The notes below the pieces were generated by a model. That model was not told the origin of the DNA, searched no databases, and saw nothing but the letters and a program-made list of their open reading frames with translations. From positions 1,488,001 to 1,552,000 of the forward strand of contig NZ_CP049107.1 in assembly GCF_011044255.1 (NCBI RefSeq): 64,000 nt of DNA. Direction: 5' to 3'. Position numbers and translations under genes: made by a program. The first letter of the stretch is position 1. The number at the start of each line of letters is the position of its first letter. Positions 34,265-43,090 of this stretch are shown in pieces. The DNA is from Rhizorhabdus phycosphaerae. GTDB taxonomy: Bacteria; Pseudomonadota; Alphaproteobacteria; Sphingomonadales; Sphingomonadaceae.

Positions 34265-35664
34265 GTGAGACAGCCGTGCCCGTTGCCGCCCCCGATGTGC
34301 CCGCCGCCAAGGAGCATGGCATCGGCTTCGGCGAAGCCGCACGCGTCTGGGGGCGCATTGCCGCGCTCAGCTTCGGCGGGCCGGCCGGCCAGATTGCGGT
34401 AATGCACCGCATATTGGTCGAGGAGAAGAAATGGATCGGCGAGGAGCGATTTCTCCACGCGCTCAACTATTGCATGCTGCTGCCCGGGCCCGAGGCGCAG
34501 CAGCTGGCCGCCTATATCGGCTGGCTGCTGCATAAGACGAAGGGCGGTCTCGTGGCGGGCGGCCTGTTCGTGCTGCCGGGCTTCCTAGCCATTCTGGCGC
34601 TCAGCTTCGTCTATGTCCTGCTCGGCCAGACACCGGTGGTCGACGGCCTGTTCTTCGGTCTCAAGGCTGCCGTGCTCGCAGTGGTGGTTCAGGCCGTGAT
34701 CCGGGTCGGTTCGCGCGCGCTGCGCAACGGCGTCATGCGCGGAATCGCCGCCGCCGCCTTCGTGGCAATCTTCTTCTTCGGAGCCCCCTTCCCGCTGATC
34801 GTCCTCTTGGCAGGCCTCGCCGGCTATCTTGGCGGTCGCGCCGGTCTGCCCGCCTTCAAGGACGGTGCCGGCCACGGCGCGAGCGGCGGCAAGATCGTCC
34901 ACGATGCGGAAACCGCGCTGGGCGAAGGGCTGCCCGATCATGCGCGGCCGAACCTCGGCTGGTCGCTGAAGATATCGGGTGCTTTCCTCTTCCTCTGGCT
35001 CGCGCCGGTCGTGGCACTGATCCTGCTCGCGGGCTCCGCCAACCCCTTCACCCAGATCGCGACCTTCTTCAGCCAGATGGCGGTGGTCACCTTCGGCGGC
35101 GCCTATGCCGTGCTTGCCTATGTCGCGCAGGAGGCGGTCGGCACCTATGGCTGGCTGCAGCCGGGCGAGATGCTCAATGGCCTCGGCCTCGCCGAAACCA
35201 CCCCGGGCCCGCTGATCATGGTCGTGCAGTTCGTCGGTTTCCTTGCCGCCTATCGCGGTTCGACGGGCCTGCCTCCGCTGGCGGCCGCAACGCTCGGTGC
35301 GGTCCTGACGACCTGGGTCACCTTCCTGCCCTGCTTCCTGTGGATCTTTGCCGGCGCCCCCTTCGTCGAGCGCCTCCACGGCAACAAGGCGCTGTCGGCC
35401 GCGCTCAGCGCGATCACTGCCGCTGTCGTCGGCGTCATCCTCAACCTCGCCCTGTGGTTCGCCATCCACACGTTGTTCGGCCAGGTCCGCCGGATCGGCG
35501 TCGGCCCCCTCGCCTTCGACGCGCCGGTCCCGTCGAGCCTCGACCTACCGGCGCTGGTGCTCGCCGCTCTCGCGGCGCTCGCTGTGTTCCGCTTCAAGCT
35601 GGGCATGATAACGGTGCTGCTGGGCTGCGCGGTGTTGGGGGCAGGCTATATGGTCCTGGCATGA
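34261..35664 (+). CDS. chrA: Chromate efflux transporter ChrA
   Basis: This 467-residue membrane protein has two CHR domains, so it is of the long-chain type that exports chromate. Family motifs are ALSFGGPAGQIAVMH and LPGPEAQQLAAYIGW in the first half and VVTFGGAYAVLAYV and LAETTPGPLIMVVQFVGF in the second. About 10-12 membrane helices are visible. It is coupled to chrB. Its 3' end converges with the Sel1-repeat gene, 16 bases apart. Confidence 0.93.
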   Translation: MSETAVPVAAPDVPAAKEHGIGFGEAARVWGRIAALSFGGPAGQIAVMHRILVEEKKWIGEERFLHALNYCMLLPGPEAQQLAAYIGWLLHKTKGGLVAGGLFVLPGFLAILALSFVYVLLGQTPVVDGLFFGLKAAVLAVVVQAVIRVGSRALRNGVMRGIAAAAFVAIFFFGAPFPLIVLLAGLAGYLGGRAGLPAFKDGAGHGASGGKIVHDAETALGEGLPDHARPNLGWSLKISGAFLFLWLAPVVALILLAGSANPFTQIATFFSQMAVVTFGGAYAVLAYVAQEAVGTYGWLQPGEMLNGLGLAETTPGPLIMVVQFVGFLAAYRGSTGLPPLAAATLGAVLTTWVTFLPCFLWIFAGAPFVERLHGNKALSAALSAITAAVVGVILNLALWFAIHTLFGQVRRIGVGPLAFDAPVPSSLDLPALVLAALAALAVFRFKLGMITVLLGCAVLGAGYMVLA

Positions 35665-35680
35665 AACGACGGATTGACGC

Positions 35681-36691
35681 TCAGGGCTGTTCGTGAGCCG
35701 AGGTACTAGACTGCCGAGCAAGGTCGAGCGCCTCTCGGGCCGCACCGGCGGAGGCCATGTCGGGGTCGAGTTGCAAGGCCCGCTCGAGCAATTGGACAGC
35801 CCGCGCATCGTCGCGATCGCGGCCATTGCCGGTCTGATAGGCGCGACCCAACGCGAAGCAGCTTTCGGCGTCGCCGAGGCCACAAGCTTTCTCGAACAAA
35901 GACAGCGCGCGCCCGCGATCACGGGGTACGCCCCGACCATCGTCGGCCAGGAAGCCGAGATTGCCGCACGCACTCGCATCATCGGCTGCGCACGCCCGGT
36001 CGAACAGCTCGGCCGCCCGGCCGTGATTCTGGTGCATGCCCAGCCCGTCCCGATAGAGCACGCCGAGATTGGCGCAGGCATGGACGTCGTCGCCCTCACA
36101 GGCGCGCCGAAACAGCTTTGCAGCAGCCACCTGATCGCGCGCCACACCGCGTCCAAGCGAATAGGAAGCGCCGAGATTGGCGCAGCCCGCCATCCTTCCT
36201 GCATCGCAAGCTTTGGAGAACAATGCATTGGCCCGCGTCATGTCTTCCGGGACGCCGACGCCCGCAGCATAAGCGAGCCCCAGGTTCGAGCAGCCCGTCG
36301 CCTCGCCGCCTTCACAAGCCCGGTTGTAATAGGAAGCCGCAGAAGCGGCGTCGGCGGCGACACCCTGGCCCTGGGCATAGGCATAGCCCGCCATCGTGCA
36401 GGCGCGCATGCTGCCAAAATCGCAACCTTGCGCGAAATATGTCACGGCACGGGCTTCGTCCTTCGGCATCTCGTCGCCTTCGAGATACGCATAGCCGAGG
36501 TCGGTACAGGCCTCGGCGTCGCCTGGCTCGCAGGGGGCCGGCATTTTCGCGACGGTGCCGGGCGACGTCTCCGACCACAAAACGGGCTGTTCCCGCGCCT
36601 CCATATCGCGGACCTGAGCACTGGCAATCGCGGCGATACCCAAGCCATGTCCGAAGGACAGGCTCACCAGCATCAGACGCCACCACATCAC
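35681..36691 (-). CDS. Secreted Sel1/Hcp-like repeat protein
   Basis: This 336-residue exported protein has a signal peptide (LMLVSLSFGHGLGIAAIASAQ) followed by about seven Sel1-type repeats of roughly 36 residues. Each has a pattern like ACxNLGxxYxxGxGVxxDxxRAxxLFxxAC and a pair of cysteines, as in Helicobacter cysteine-rich proteins, so disulfide-linked repeats in the periplasm are expected. The repeats cover about residues 50-310. The role is probably protein-protein interaction; no enzymatic motif is seen. Confidence 0.8.
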   Translation of the reverse strand: MMWWRLMLVSLSFGHGLGIAAIASAQVRDMEAREQPVLWSETSPGTVAKMPAPCEPGDAEACTDLGYAYLEGDEMPKDEARAVTYFAQGCDFGSMRACTMAGYAYAQGQGVAADAASAASYYNRACEGGEATGCSNLGLAYAAGVGVPEDMTRANALFSKACDAGRMAGCANLGASYSLGRGVARDQVAAAKLFRRACEGDDVHACANLGVLYRDGLGMHQNHGRAAELFDRACAADDASACGNLGFLADDGRGVPRDRGRALSLFEKACGLGDAESCFALGRAYQTGNGRDRDDARAVQLLERALQLDPDMASAGAAREALDLARQSSTSAHEQP

Positions 36692-36816
36692 GCCGCCCTC
36701 TCCGTCGAGAGGCCCGCGTCGACACCGAAAGGACTCACCTTATTGAATCCCCTATCTTTTTCATCCGACCCACATCGCTTATGGCGAGGGATGCTCGCCA
36801 GTGAACAGAGGCAGAT

Positions 36817-37341
36817 GTGACGCGCCGAAGCCGCATCTTGTTCCGTGCATTGATCGCCCTGTCGATCGCACCAGCGGTATGGGCGGCAGCGCCGGGCCCC
36901 GAATCAGACACCGCCAGCGACTGGACGGACTGGCACAATGCGCGGTTCGGCTACACGCTCTGCTATCCGAAATCCTTGTTCCCGATCGGCCGGGAATCGC
37001 CCCAGAAGCACGGCATCGTCCTGGAGTCCGCCGACAGCGCGCAGATGATAGCGGCAGGCATGATCTACACCCGCAAGACGCTGGCCGAACCGATCCGCAT
37101 GGAAAAGGAACGGCTCACCCACATCGCGCTGATGTCGAGCAGTCGGGACCTGACCAACGGCGATACCGAGTTCGTCGTCTCGGGAACGCGCGTGGATCAG
37201 ATCCTCTACACCAAGGCCATGCGCAGCGGCGACCGGCTGATCGCGATCCGCTTCCGCTATCCGCAAAGCCTGAAGGCCCGTTACGCGCCTATCGTCGAGC
37301 GAATCGCCGGCTGTCTTCGCTTCTCGAAGAAAGAGGGTTGA
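36817..37341 (+). CDS. Hypothetical exported protein
   Basis: This 174-residue protein has a signal peptide (ILFRALIALSIAPAVWAAAPG), then a compact domain beginning DWTDWHNARFGYTLCYPKSLFPIG. It has one cysteine pair candidate (CYP near 49 and GCLRF near the end). The start is GTG at 36817, supported by AGAGG upstream. It is divergent from the Sel1-repeat gene. No function is recognised. Confidence 0.65.
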   Translation: MTRRSRILFRALIALSIAPAVWAAAPGPESDTASDWTDWHNARFGYTLCYPKSLFPIGRESPQKHGIVLESADSAQMIAAGMIYTRKTLAEPIRMEKERLTHIALMSSSRDLTNGDTEFVVSGTRVDQILYTKAMRSGDRLIAIRFRYPQSLKARYAPIVERIAGCLRFSKKEG

Positions 37342-37374
37342 TAGCGCCGCGAGGCAACACAGCGCCGCAATGCG

Positions 37375-37809
37375 TCAGTCGTCGACCGCCAATATCCGCA
37401 GCTGGGTTTCGAGCACGATCGCCCGATCGCGGACTGTTGCGATCTGTCCTGCAGCGAAAATCGGGCTGTATATCGTGCCCTGCCGCGTGGCGAAAAGCGC
37501 CCTGCCGGCCTCGCTGTTTGCATTCCGAAACCGGAGCCAGGCACGCTGCGCGACGCGCAATTTCTCCGCGGCGGGACCGGAGAGTCTCCGAAGAAGCGCG
37601 GCATAGGCAAGGTTCATGCGCCGATCATAGGCCTTGCCCGCAGCAGCCTGGCATTCGACCTGTGCCGCCGTGGAGGCATTCGCCGGCCTGGCCAGGCATT
37701 GGCGCAATTGCCGCTCGGTGGCATAGGGGGACATTACACCGCCACCCATGGCAGGTTCGACGAATGTCCCCACCAAGACGACCAGCATTACATGCGCCCG
37801 CCTGCTCAT
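37375..37809 (-). CDS. LprI/DUF1311-like exported protein
   Basis: This 144-residue protein has a signal sequence (HVMLVVLVGTFVEPAMGGG) and a C-terminal LprI-like domain with QVECQAAAGKAYDRRMNLAYAALLRRL and LRVAQRAWLRFRNANSEA. Some members of this family inhibit lysozyme; others are uncharacterised. GGAGG precedes the ATG at 37809. Longer in-frame versions would read through the tRNA gene and are rejected. Confidence 0.7.
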   Translation of the reverse strand: MSRRAHVMLVVLVGTFVEPAMGGGVMSPYATERQLRQCLARPANASTAAQVECQAAAGKAYDRRMNLAYAALLRRLSGPAAEKLRVAQRAWLRFRNANSEAGRALFATRQGTIYSPIFAAGQIATVRDRAIVLETQLRILAVDD

Positions 37810-37892
37810 GCTGGGTCCTCCGGACAAACGAAATAACGCAGCGCGACGCGCCGACAGAAGCCGCCACGGTCGTAACACCGATGTGAGAAAAA

Positions 37893-37968
37893 TGGTGCCC
37901 AGGGACGGGATCGAACCGCCGACACTGCGATTTTCAGTCGCATGCTCTACCAACTGAGCTACCTGGGC
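37893..37968 (-). tRNA. tRNA-Phe (GAA)
   Basis: This 76-base tRNA has an acceptor stem GCCCAGG/CCTGGGC, discriminator A and an encoded CCA at 37895-37893. The D arm is TAGCTCAGTTGGTAGAGCA and the T arm contains GTTCGATCC. The anticodon loop is CTGAAAA, so the anticodon is GAA (37935-37933), which reads phenylalanine codons. Confidence 0.97.
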
Positions 37969-38033
37969 ACTCGCGTTGGAGGCGTGCCTATAGAGGCGGG
38001 TTGCCGGTCCTGTCCAGCCCGCTTTCCGCTTTT

Positions 38034-38195
38034 TTATTCTGGGTCGAGATCGGCGGGCGGGCCGGGGATTCGATAGCCTTCGTCGAGCCAGCGCAAGAGG
38101 TCGCGATCGCGGCATCCCTGGCTGCAAAAGGGTTCGTAGCGCGCCTCGGCCGGCTTACAGCAGCCCGGGCAGTCATGGATTTTCCGCGTCGACAT
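38034..38195 (-). CDS. yacG: DNA gyrase inhibitor YacG
   Basis: This 53-residue zinc protein binds GyrB and blocks DNA gyrase. The zinc ligands are Cys9-x2-Cys12 and Cys24-x3-Cys28 (DCPGCCKP; PFCSQGCRDRDLLRWLDEGY), followed by the conserved RIPGPP. The start at 38195 is typical in length and overlaps the end of the RNase gene by 23 bases. It closes the infA-maf-RNase-yacG block. Confidence 0.92.
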   Translation of the reverse strand: MSTRKIHDCPGCCKPAEARYEPFCSQGCRDRDLLRWLDEGYRIPGPPADLDPE

Positions 38196-39174
38196 GGCCG
38201 CCGGATATGGCGAGCCGCGCGTCCGGGCGCAAGGCGATCGGTGCGCCGATGCGACGGGCAAGCTCCGCCTGCCAGTCGGGCCGATCGGCGATTCGGCCGA
38301 TCACCCCAGGATGGCTGCTGATCGTTCGCATGCCGGAGCCGGGCGTGCGCTCGGCACGGCGCAGCAGCGCGCGGGCCGCAGACCCGAGCGGGTCGCCCTG
38401 CAACCGCTCCGGGAGCGAAGCGCGCAAGCGCCGCCTGACGATCTGCAGGAAACCGAAGCCGTTCACGGCGGTGCGCTCGAACGGCTGGGGCACGATGGTG
38501 TCGACCGCCTCGGCAGCGGCCTGTCGGGCCGCCTTGCTGCCGGCGGTGGGCAGGTCGATGCCGATCGAGCCACCGATCCCGTGGCGGACGATCATGCGCG
38601 CCGCCGCCTCGGCCCCGGCGATCGACAAGGCAGCCGGGTCGAGCCAACCGTCGACGTCGATCAGGGTCATCGCGGGAGTCAGCGAAAGCCGCAGGCCCCC
38701 GCCCGGGAAAGCGACTTCCCCCGTGCGCGCCTCCTCGAGCAACTCGGACCAACCGGCCGCCTCCAGCGCGTCGGCCTCATGCGCCATCAGGCGGCGCACC
38801 GCGTCTCCGCTTGCGTGCAGCCGCTCGATCAATGTGGGTCCCTGCGCGATGCCCGCCTCCGGGCTCGCCTGGCGAGCGAGCGCAAGCTTCGCCCGTCCGG
38901 GCTCGGGCAGCGCCGCCCGTCGGATCTCGACGACAAGCCGCCCGCCCTCGGTGACGCCGCGCGGCAGCGGTTCGATCTGGACCTCCTCGCCCCCGTCAAG
39001 GCGCACAAGTCCGCGCCGCCCCGGCACCGTTATCTTGACGAGGCGTCCTTCGGCGATCGTTCCAGCCGCGATGCCGTCGTCGTCGGCCTCGATCTCCGCC
39101 GCGACGATGACACCGTCTTCGATCAGCGCCGCGCGCGCCTCACCAATGCCGTCCTCGTAGATCCACTCAGCCAT
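38173..39174 (-). CDS. RNase E/G-like ribonuclease
   Basis: This 333-residue protein resembles the catalytic core of RNase G/E and, at that length, lacks the long C-terminal arm of RNase E. The segment MTLIDVDGWLDPAA corresponds to the metal-binding aspartate region, and GIGGSIGIDLPTAGSK and NGFGFLQIVRRRLRASL fit the DNase I-like subdomain. The ATG at 39174 overlaps the maf stop by eight bases. It lies between maf and yacG, an arrangement common in alphaproteobacteria. Confidence 0.85.
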   Translation of the reverse strand: MAEWIYEDGIGEARAALIEDGVIVAAEIEADDDGIAAGTIAEGRLVKITVPGRRGLVRLDGGEEVQIEPLPRGVTEGGRLVVEIRRAALPEPGRAKLALARQASPEAGIAQGPTLIERLHASGDAVRRLMAHEADALEAAGWSELLEEARTGEVAFPGGGLRLSLTPAMTLIDVDGWLDPAALSIAGAEAAARMIVRHGIGGSIGIDLPTAGSKAARQAAAEAVDTIVPQPFERTAVNGFGFLQIVRRRLRASLPERLQGDPLGSAARALLRRAERTPGSGMRTISSHPGVIGRIADRPDWQAELARRIGAPIALRPDARLAISGGHVDAENP

Positions 39175-39751
39175 CCGAGGGCGGCAGCAGACCGGTGGCA
39201 CCCAGCAGCGCCCGTGTCTCGAACAGGGGAAGGCCCATCACGCCCGAATGGCTTCCCGAAAGCATCGCCACCCAGCTTTCGGCATAGCCCTGGATCGCAT
39301 AGCCGCCGGCCTTGCCCTGCCACTCGCCACCGGACAGATAGGTTTCGATCTCGCTCTCGGTCAGCCGCTTGAACTTCACGATACTGGTGGAGAGGCGGTG
39401 GCGCGCCTTGCCCTCCGCATCGATGAGCGTCACCGCCGAATGGACGCGGTGGCGGCGTCCGGACAGCAGGCGCAGGCAGGCGCGGGCCTCCTCGGCCTGC
39501 TCGGTCTTCGGCAGGATGCGGCGGCCGGCGGCGACCACCGTATCGGCGCCGAGCACGGCCGCACCGGGACGACGGATCGCGACAAGCGCCGCCTTCTCCG
39601 CCGCCATGCGCGCCGCATAGCGCGCCGGCAGCTCGTCGCGCTGCGGCGTTTCGTCGATGTCGGCGGGATCGATGGCCGCGGGTTCGATGCCGAGCCTTCG
39701 AATGAGCTCGGCCCGTCGAGGACTGGCCGATGCGAGAATAAGCAGGGACAA
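39167..39751 (-). CDS. maf: Maf nucleotide pyrophosphatase
   Basis: This 194-residue Maf-family enzyme hydrolyses non-canonical or pyrimidine nucleoside triphosphates to monophosphates, a house-cleaning role. It has the N-terminal LASASPRRAELI, VLGADTVVAAGRRILPKT with the catalytic Asp, and SGSHSGVMGLPLFE at the end. It lies 11 bases downstream of infA. Confidence 0.93.
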   Translation of the reverse strand: MSLLILASASPRRAELIRRLGIEPAAIDPADIDETPQRDELPARYAARMAAEKAALVAIRRPGAAVLGADTVVAAGRRILPKTEQAEEARACLRLLSGRRHRVHSAVTLIDAEGKARHRLSTSIVKFKRLTESEIETYLSGGEWQGKAGGYAIQGYAESWVAMLSGSHSGVMGLPLFETRALLGATGLLPPSDG

Positions 39752-39762
39752 GGCCCCCGCCC

Positions 39763-39981
39763 TTATTTGAAGCGGTAGGTGATGCGACCCTTGGTCAGGT
39801 CATAGGGGGTCAGTTCGACCAGGACCTCGTCGCCAACGAGCACGCGGATGCGGTTCTTGCGCATCTTGCCCGCCGTATGGCCCAGGATTTCATGGTCGTT
39901 CTCGAGCCGGACGCGGAACATGGCGTTGGGCAGCAGTTCCACAACCTGCCCGCGCATTTCCAGCAGTTCTTCTTTCGCCAA
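39763..39981 (-). CDS. infA: Translation initiation factor IF-1
   Basis: This 72-residue single OB-fold protein binds the ribosomal A site during initiation. The sequence [24 protein letters not shown] through [32 protein letters not shown] is nearly the universal form. It leads the minus-strand block infA-maf-RNase-yacG. Confidence 0.98.
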   Translation of the reverse strand: MAKEELLEMRGQVVELLPNAMFRVRLENDHEILGHTAGKMRKNRIRVLVGDEVLVELTPYDLTKGRITYRFK

Positions 39982-40151
39982 ACTAGTGCCTCACAGAGAT
40001 GATCGGTGTTTGGGCGTGCCCATACGCGGTTGGCCATGAAAAGGAAAGCGGCGCTTGCCCTTTCGATGACAGAGATGCGGTAGCAGCAATTGCGCGCGCC
40101 GCATCATTTCTCTAGCGGCAGTTCGGGACGTCAGACAGGGAGGAGAATCGC

Positions 40152-40640
40152 GTGACTGAGGATGAGCTCAAGGACGGCTTCCGGCATGCGATGCGACGCC
40201 TCGCGACCACGATCGCGCTGATCACCACCGGCCGCGACGAAAGCTGGTCCGGCATGGCGGCAACGGCGGTCATGTCGGTCTGCGCCGAGCCCCCGACCCT
40301 GCTCACCGCCGTCAACCGCACGGCGAGCATCCACCCGGTGCTGAGCCAGTCGGAGCGCTTCTGCGTGAACCTGCTGGCCGACCGGCACCGCGATCTCGTC
40401 GGCATCTTCAGCGGACAGAAAAAGGGCCTCGCCCGGTTCGAAACCGGCGACTGGGGCGCCGGCCCGGATGGCATACCGGTGCTCGGCGACGCGCTCGCCA
40501 GCCTCGTCTGCCGTACCACGCAGCGGATCGACGTGGGCACGCACACGCTCTTCCTCGGCGAAGTCGAGGAGGTGGTGAACCATGACGAGATCAGCCCGCT
40601 GGTCTGGGTTGACGGCACCTTCGCCAGCGCCGCGCGCTGA
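40152..40640 (+). CDS. Flavin reductase family protein
   Basis: This 162-residue FMN-binding reductase-like protein could supply reduced flavin to a two-component monooxygenase. Family marks are FRHAMRRLATTIALITT, SGMAATAVMSVCAEPPTLLTAVNRTASIHP, FCVNLLA and the C-terminal LFLGEVEEVV. The start is GTG with GGGAGGAG just before it. It is a candidate partner for the HsaA-like oxygenase at 8674, which has no reductase beside it, but the distance makes this only an inference. Confidence 0.88.
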   Translation: MTEDELKDGFRHAMRRLATTIALITTGRDESWSGMAATAVMSVCAEPPTLLTAVNRTASIHPVLSQSERFCVNLLADRHRDLVGIFSGQKKGLARFETGDWGAGPDGIPVLGDALASLVCRTTQRIDVGTHTLFLGEVEEVVNHDEISPLVWVDGTFASAAR

Positions 40641-40679
40641 TAGAGCTGCCGGCGGAAGCGGGCGGATCAGAAGCCCGGT

Positions 40680-41276
40680 TCAGGACAGACGACGGGCCTC
40701 GATGATCTTGACCGGCTGCTTCATCAGCTGGCCCTTCATCGAGCCCGACCCGCCGGGCCAGGTCTTCTCTGCCAGGATCTTCCTGAGCACCGGCTTGCCC
40801 GAGACGACCTTGCCGAACACCGCATAGCCGGGATCCCCAGCCTTCGCGTCCATCGCCGGCGCTGCGCCGACCATGATGAAGAACTCGCCCATTGCACTGC
40901 CCGGCTCGCGACGGGCCATGGATATCGCACCGTCGACATGGCGCAGGCCGGTCTTGCTGGTTGGCTCATGCGCGATCGGTGGCAGCGATCGGCGGAAATC
41001 GCGGTGCACTCCGCCCTGGATGAAGCCCCTGCCCGGATTGCCGACCGCGCGCGCCGCCCGATAGAAGGTCGTTCCATCGAGGAAGCGCTTGTCGACATAA
41101 GCCAGGAAGTTCTTCGCCGTAATCGGCGCGCGCTTCGTATCGATGGCCAGCACGAACGTCCCCGCCGTGGTCTTCATAGAGACCCGGACGATGCCGGGCG
41201 CAGCCATCGCGGGCGGAGCGAGCAACGGAAAAAGCAGCACCAGCGCTGCCACGCGAAGGGCAATTCGGCGAATCAT
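40680..41276 (-). CDS. Exported cyclophilin-type peptidyl-prolyl isomerase
   Basis: This 198-residue protein has a signal peptide (ALRVAALVLLFPLLAPPAMAAPG) and a cyclophilin domain, with TTAGTFVLAIDTKRAPITAKNFLAYVDKRFLDGTTFYRA, FIQGG, ISMARREPGSAMGEFFI and YAVFGKVVSG. It should act on prolyl bonds in the periplasm. The ATG at 41276 is preferred to a TTG two codons upstream. It is divergent from the TPR-protein gene. Confidence 0.9.
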   Translation of the reverse strand: MIRRIALRVAALVLLFPLLAPPAMAAPGIVRVSMKTTAGTFVLAIDTKRAPITAKNFLAYVDKRFLDGTTFYRAARAVGNPGRGFIQGGVHRDFRRSLPPIAHEPTSKTGLRHVDGAISMARREPGSAMGEFFIMVGAAPAMDAKAGDPGYAVFGKVVSGKPVLRKILAEKTWPGGSGSMKGQLMKQPVKIIEARRLS

Positions 41277-41399
41277 TCGCAAAGCTTAACGCTCCGGCCC
41301 GACAGGTCCACGGCGGAAAGGTGGTAAACACTCAGGTTAATACTGGCTTCACCATATGGAGTTGCGATAGACCGTCGGACGACGTGTTGGAGTAAGATT

Positions 41400-43058
41400 A
41401 TGACCGCGAAGCGCGCTCTGTTCGGCATCGCCCTGCTCGCCCTGACGCCGGGCAGCGCATCGGCCATGGTTCCCGATGCCGATGGCGAGATGCGGCAATA
41501 TGTCCGGGCGCGGCTCGCCGATGCCGACGGCATGCCGGAAGCTGCGGCAAGCAGCTATGCGAAGCTGCTCCAGGCGTCGCCGACCGACAGGCGCCTCGCC
41601 CTGCGCACCTATCGACAGGCGCTGACCGCGGGCAATTTCAAACTGGCCGGCCAGGCCGCGCGCCAGCTCGACAGCCTGGCGGCTCTCCCGAACGACGGCA
41701 CCCTGATGCTGTTCTCCGAGGCCGTGGCCGCGCGCGACTGGCGCCTGGCAGACCAGATCGCCACCCGGATCGACCGGGAACAGGTGTTCGGCTTCCTCGT
41801 GCCGGTCATGCGCGGCTGGGTGGCGTTCGGCCGCGGCTCGTCCGACGCGGCCCGGCTGTCGGCGCCATCGGGCGGATCGCAGCTCGCAAATGCCTATTCG
41901 CGCGATCACCATATCCTGATCGAGCTCGCCATGGGCAAGGATGAGGCGCTCGACGACATCCGCAAGCTGGCCGCCGCGAATGACAGCCGTTCGCTGCGGC
42001 TGCAACTGGCGGCAGGCGCCCTGTTCGCCAAGCGCGGCCAGATCGAGAAGGCGAGGCTTGCTCTGGAGGGACGTGCGCCCGAACTGGCCCGCGCCCGTGC
42101 GCAGCTCGATGCCGGGCGACCGATACCCGGAGCAGTGGACAGCGCGGAGCGCGGCCTGTCCGATCTGTTCGCGCAGCTTGCGATCGACGTGAAGGGGGAC
42201 GGACGCTCGCCCATCTCGCTGCAGCTCGCGCGGATGGCCTGCTACATGGCGCCGACCAACGCCGCCGCAATGATCGCCACCGCCGACCTGCTGTCGGGCA
42301 ATGGCTATAATGAGTCCGCGCTGAAACTGACGCTTCAGGTTCCGGCGGACAACCCGCTCTACGAGGTCGCCCGCCAGCAGCGCAGCGGCATATTGATGCT
42401 GATGGGCGACCGTCAGGCCGCTCTGGGCGACGCCGAACGCGCCGCCGAACGCCCCGGCGCGCCCAGCAACGCCTTTGTCGAACTTGGCGGCATCCTCTCC
42501 GATCTGGAGCGCCATGAAGAAGCCGCGCAGGCCTATCAGAAGGCGATCGACCGCGACGATGCCGAGGGCGTCAAGAGTTGGGTCCACCTTTTCCTGAAAG
42601 CCGGCGCCCTCGACCGCTCGGGCGACTGGGAGGGGGCCAAGGCGCTGCTTCGCCAGGCCAATGCGCTGGCCCCCGGCCAGGCGATGATCCTCAACTATCT
42701 GGGCTATGGCATGCTCGACCGGGGTGAGAATCTCGCCGAGGCGCAGACCTATATCGAACGCGCCAGCGGCCTCGATCCCAATGACGCCGCCATCGCGGAC
42801 TCGCTCGGCTGGCTCTATTACAAGCGCGGCAATTATCGCGGTGCGATCCCGGCGCTTGAACGCGCGGTCGCCGGCGATCCCGGCCAGTCGGTGATGAACG
42901 AACATCTCGGCGACGCCTATTGGGCGGTCGGGCGGCGCATGGAGGCACGCTATTCCTGGCGCGCCGCGCTCGTCCAGGCGGACAAGGCCAGCGCCGACCG
43001 GATCAACCGCAAGCTGTCGGACGGACCGGGCGAGACGCTGTCCGCCAACGATCGCTGA
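41400..43058 (+). CDS. Exported tetratricopeptide-repeat protein
   Basis: This 552-residue protein has an N-terminal signal peptide (LFGIALLALTPGSASA) and TPR-like helices throughout, clearest at residues 355-530 (FVELGGILSDLERHEEAAQAYQKAI; NYLGYGMLDRGENLAEAQTYIERASGLDPNDAAIADSLGWLYYKRGNYRGAIPALERAV). It is likely a periplasmic scaffold. It precedes ispE by 32 bases on the same strand, a linkage often seen in sphingomonads. Confidence 0.85.
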   Translation: MTAKRALFGIALLALTPGSASAMVPDADGEMRQYVRARLADADGMPEAAASSYAKLLQASPTDRRLALRTYRQALTAGNFKLAGQAARQLDSLAALPNDGTLMLFSEAVAARDWRLADQIATRIDREQVFGFLVPVMRGWVAFGRGSSDAARLSAPSGGSQLANAYSRDHHILIELAMGKDEALDDIRKLAAANDSRSLRLQLAAGALFAKRGQIEKARLALEGRAPELARARAQLDAGRPIPGAVDSAERGLSDLFAQLAIDVKGDGRSPISLQLARMACYMAPTNAAAMIATADLLSGNGYNESALKLTLQVPADNPLYEVARQQRSGILMLMGDRQAALGDAERAAERPGAPSNAFVELGGILSDLERHEEAAQAYQKAIDRDDAEGVKSWVHLFLKAGALDRSGDWEGAKALLRQANALAPGQAMILNYLGYGMLDRGENLAEAQTYIERASGLDPNDAAIADSLGWLYYKRGNYRGAIPALERAVAGDPGQSVMNEHLGDAYWAVGRRMEARYSWRAALVQADKASADRINRKLSDGPGETLSANDR

Positions 43059-43090
43059 CCGCGCCACCGCCGTCGCCCGATCGCACCGCC

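Noticed and set aside
37893-37968. tRNA-Phe as the attachment site of a genomic island holding the catabolic genes
   Set aside because: No repeat of the tRNA 3' end was found at the far side of the catabolic region, and no integrase gene lies next to the tRNA. A 9-base match near 7692 (GGATCGAAC) is too short.
37810-38127. N-terminal extension of the LprI-like protein through the tRNA gene
   Set aside because: It would translate tRNA-Phe; the ATG at 37809 begins a signal peptide and has GGAGG upstream.
38194-39372. Plus-strand open frames of 300-390 residues over the RNase and maf genes
   Set aside because: They are antisense shadows caused by high GC; the minus strand carries recognisable YacG, RNase E/G-like and Maf proteins.
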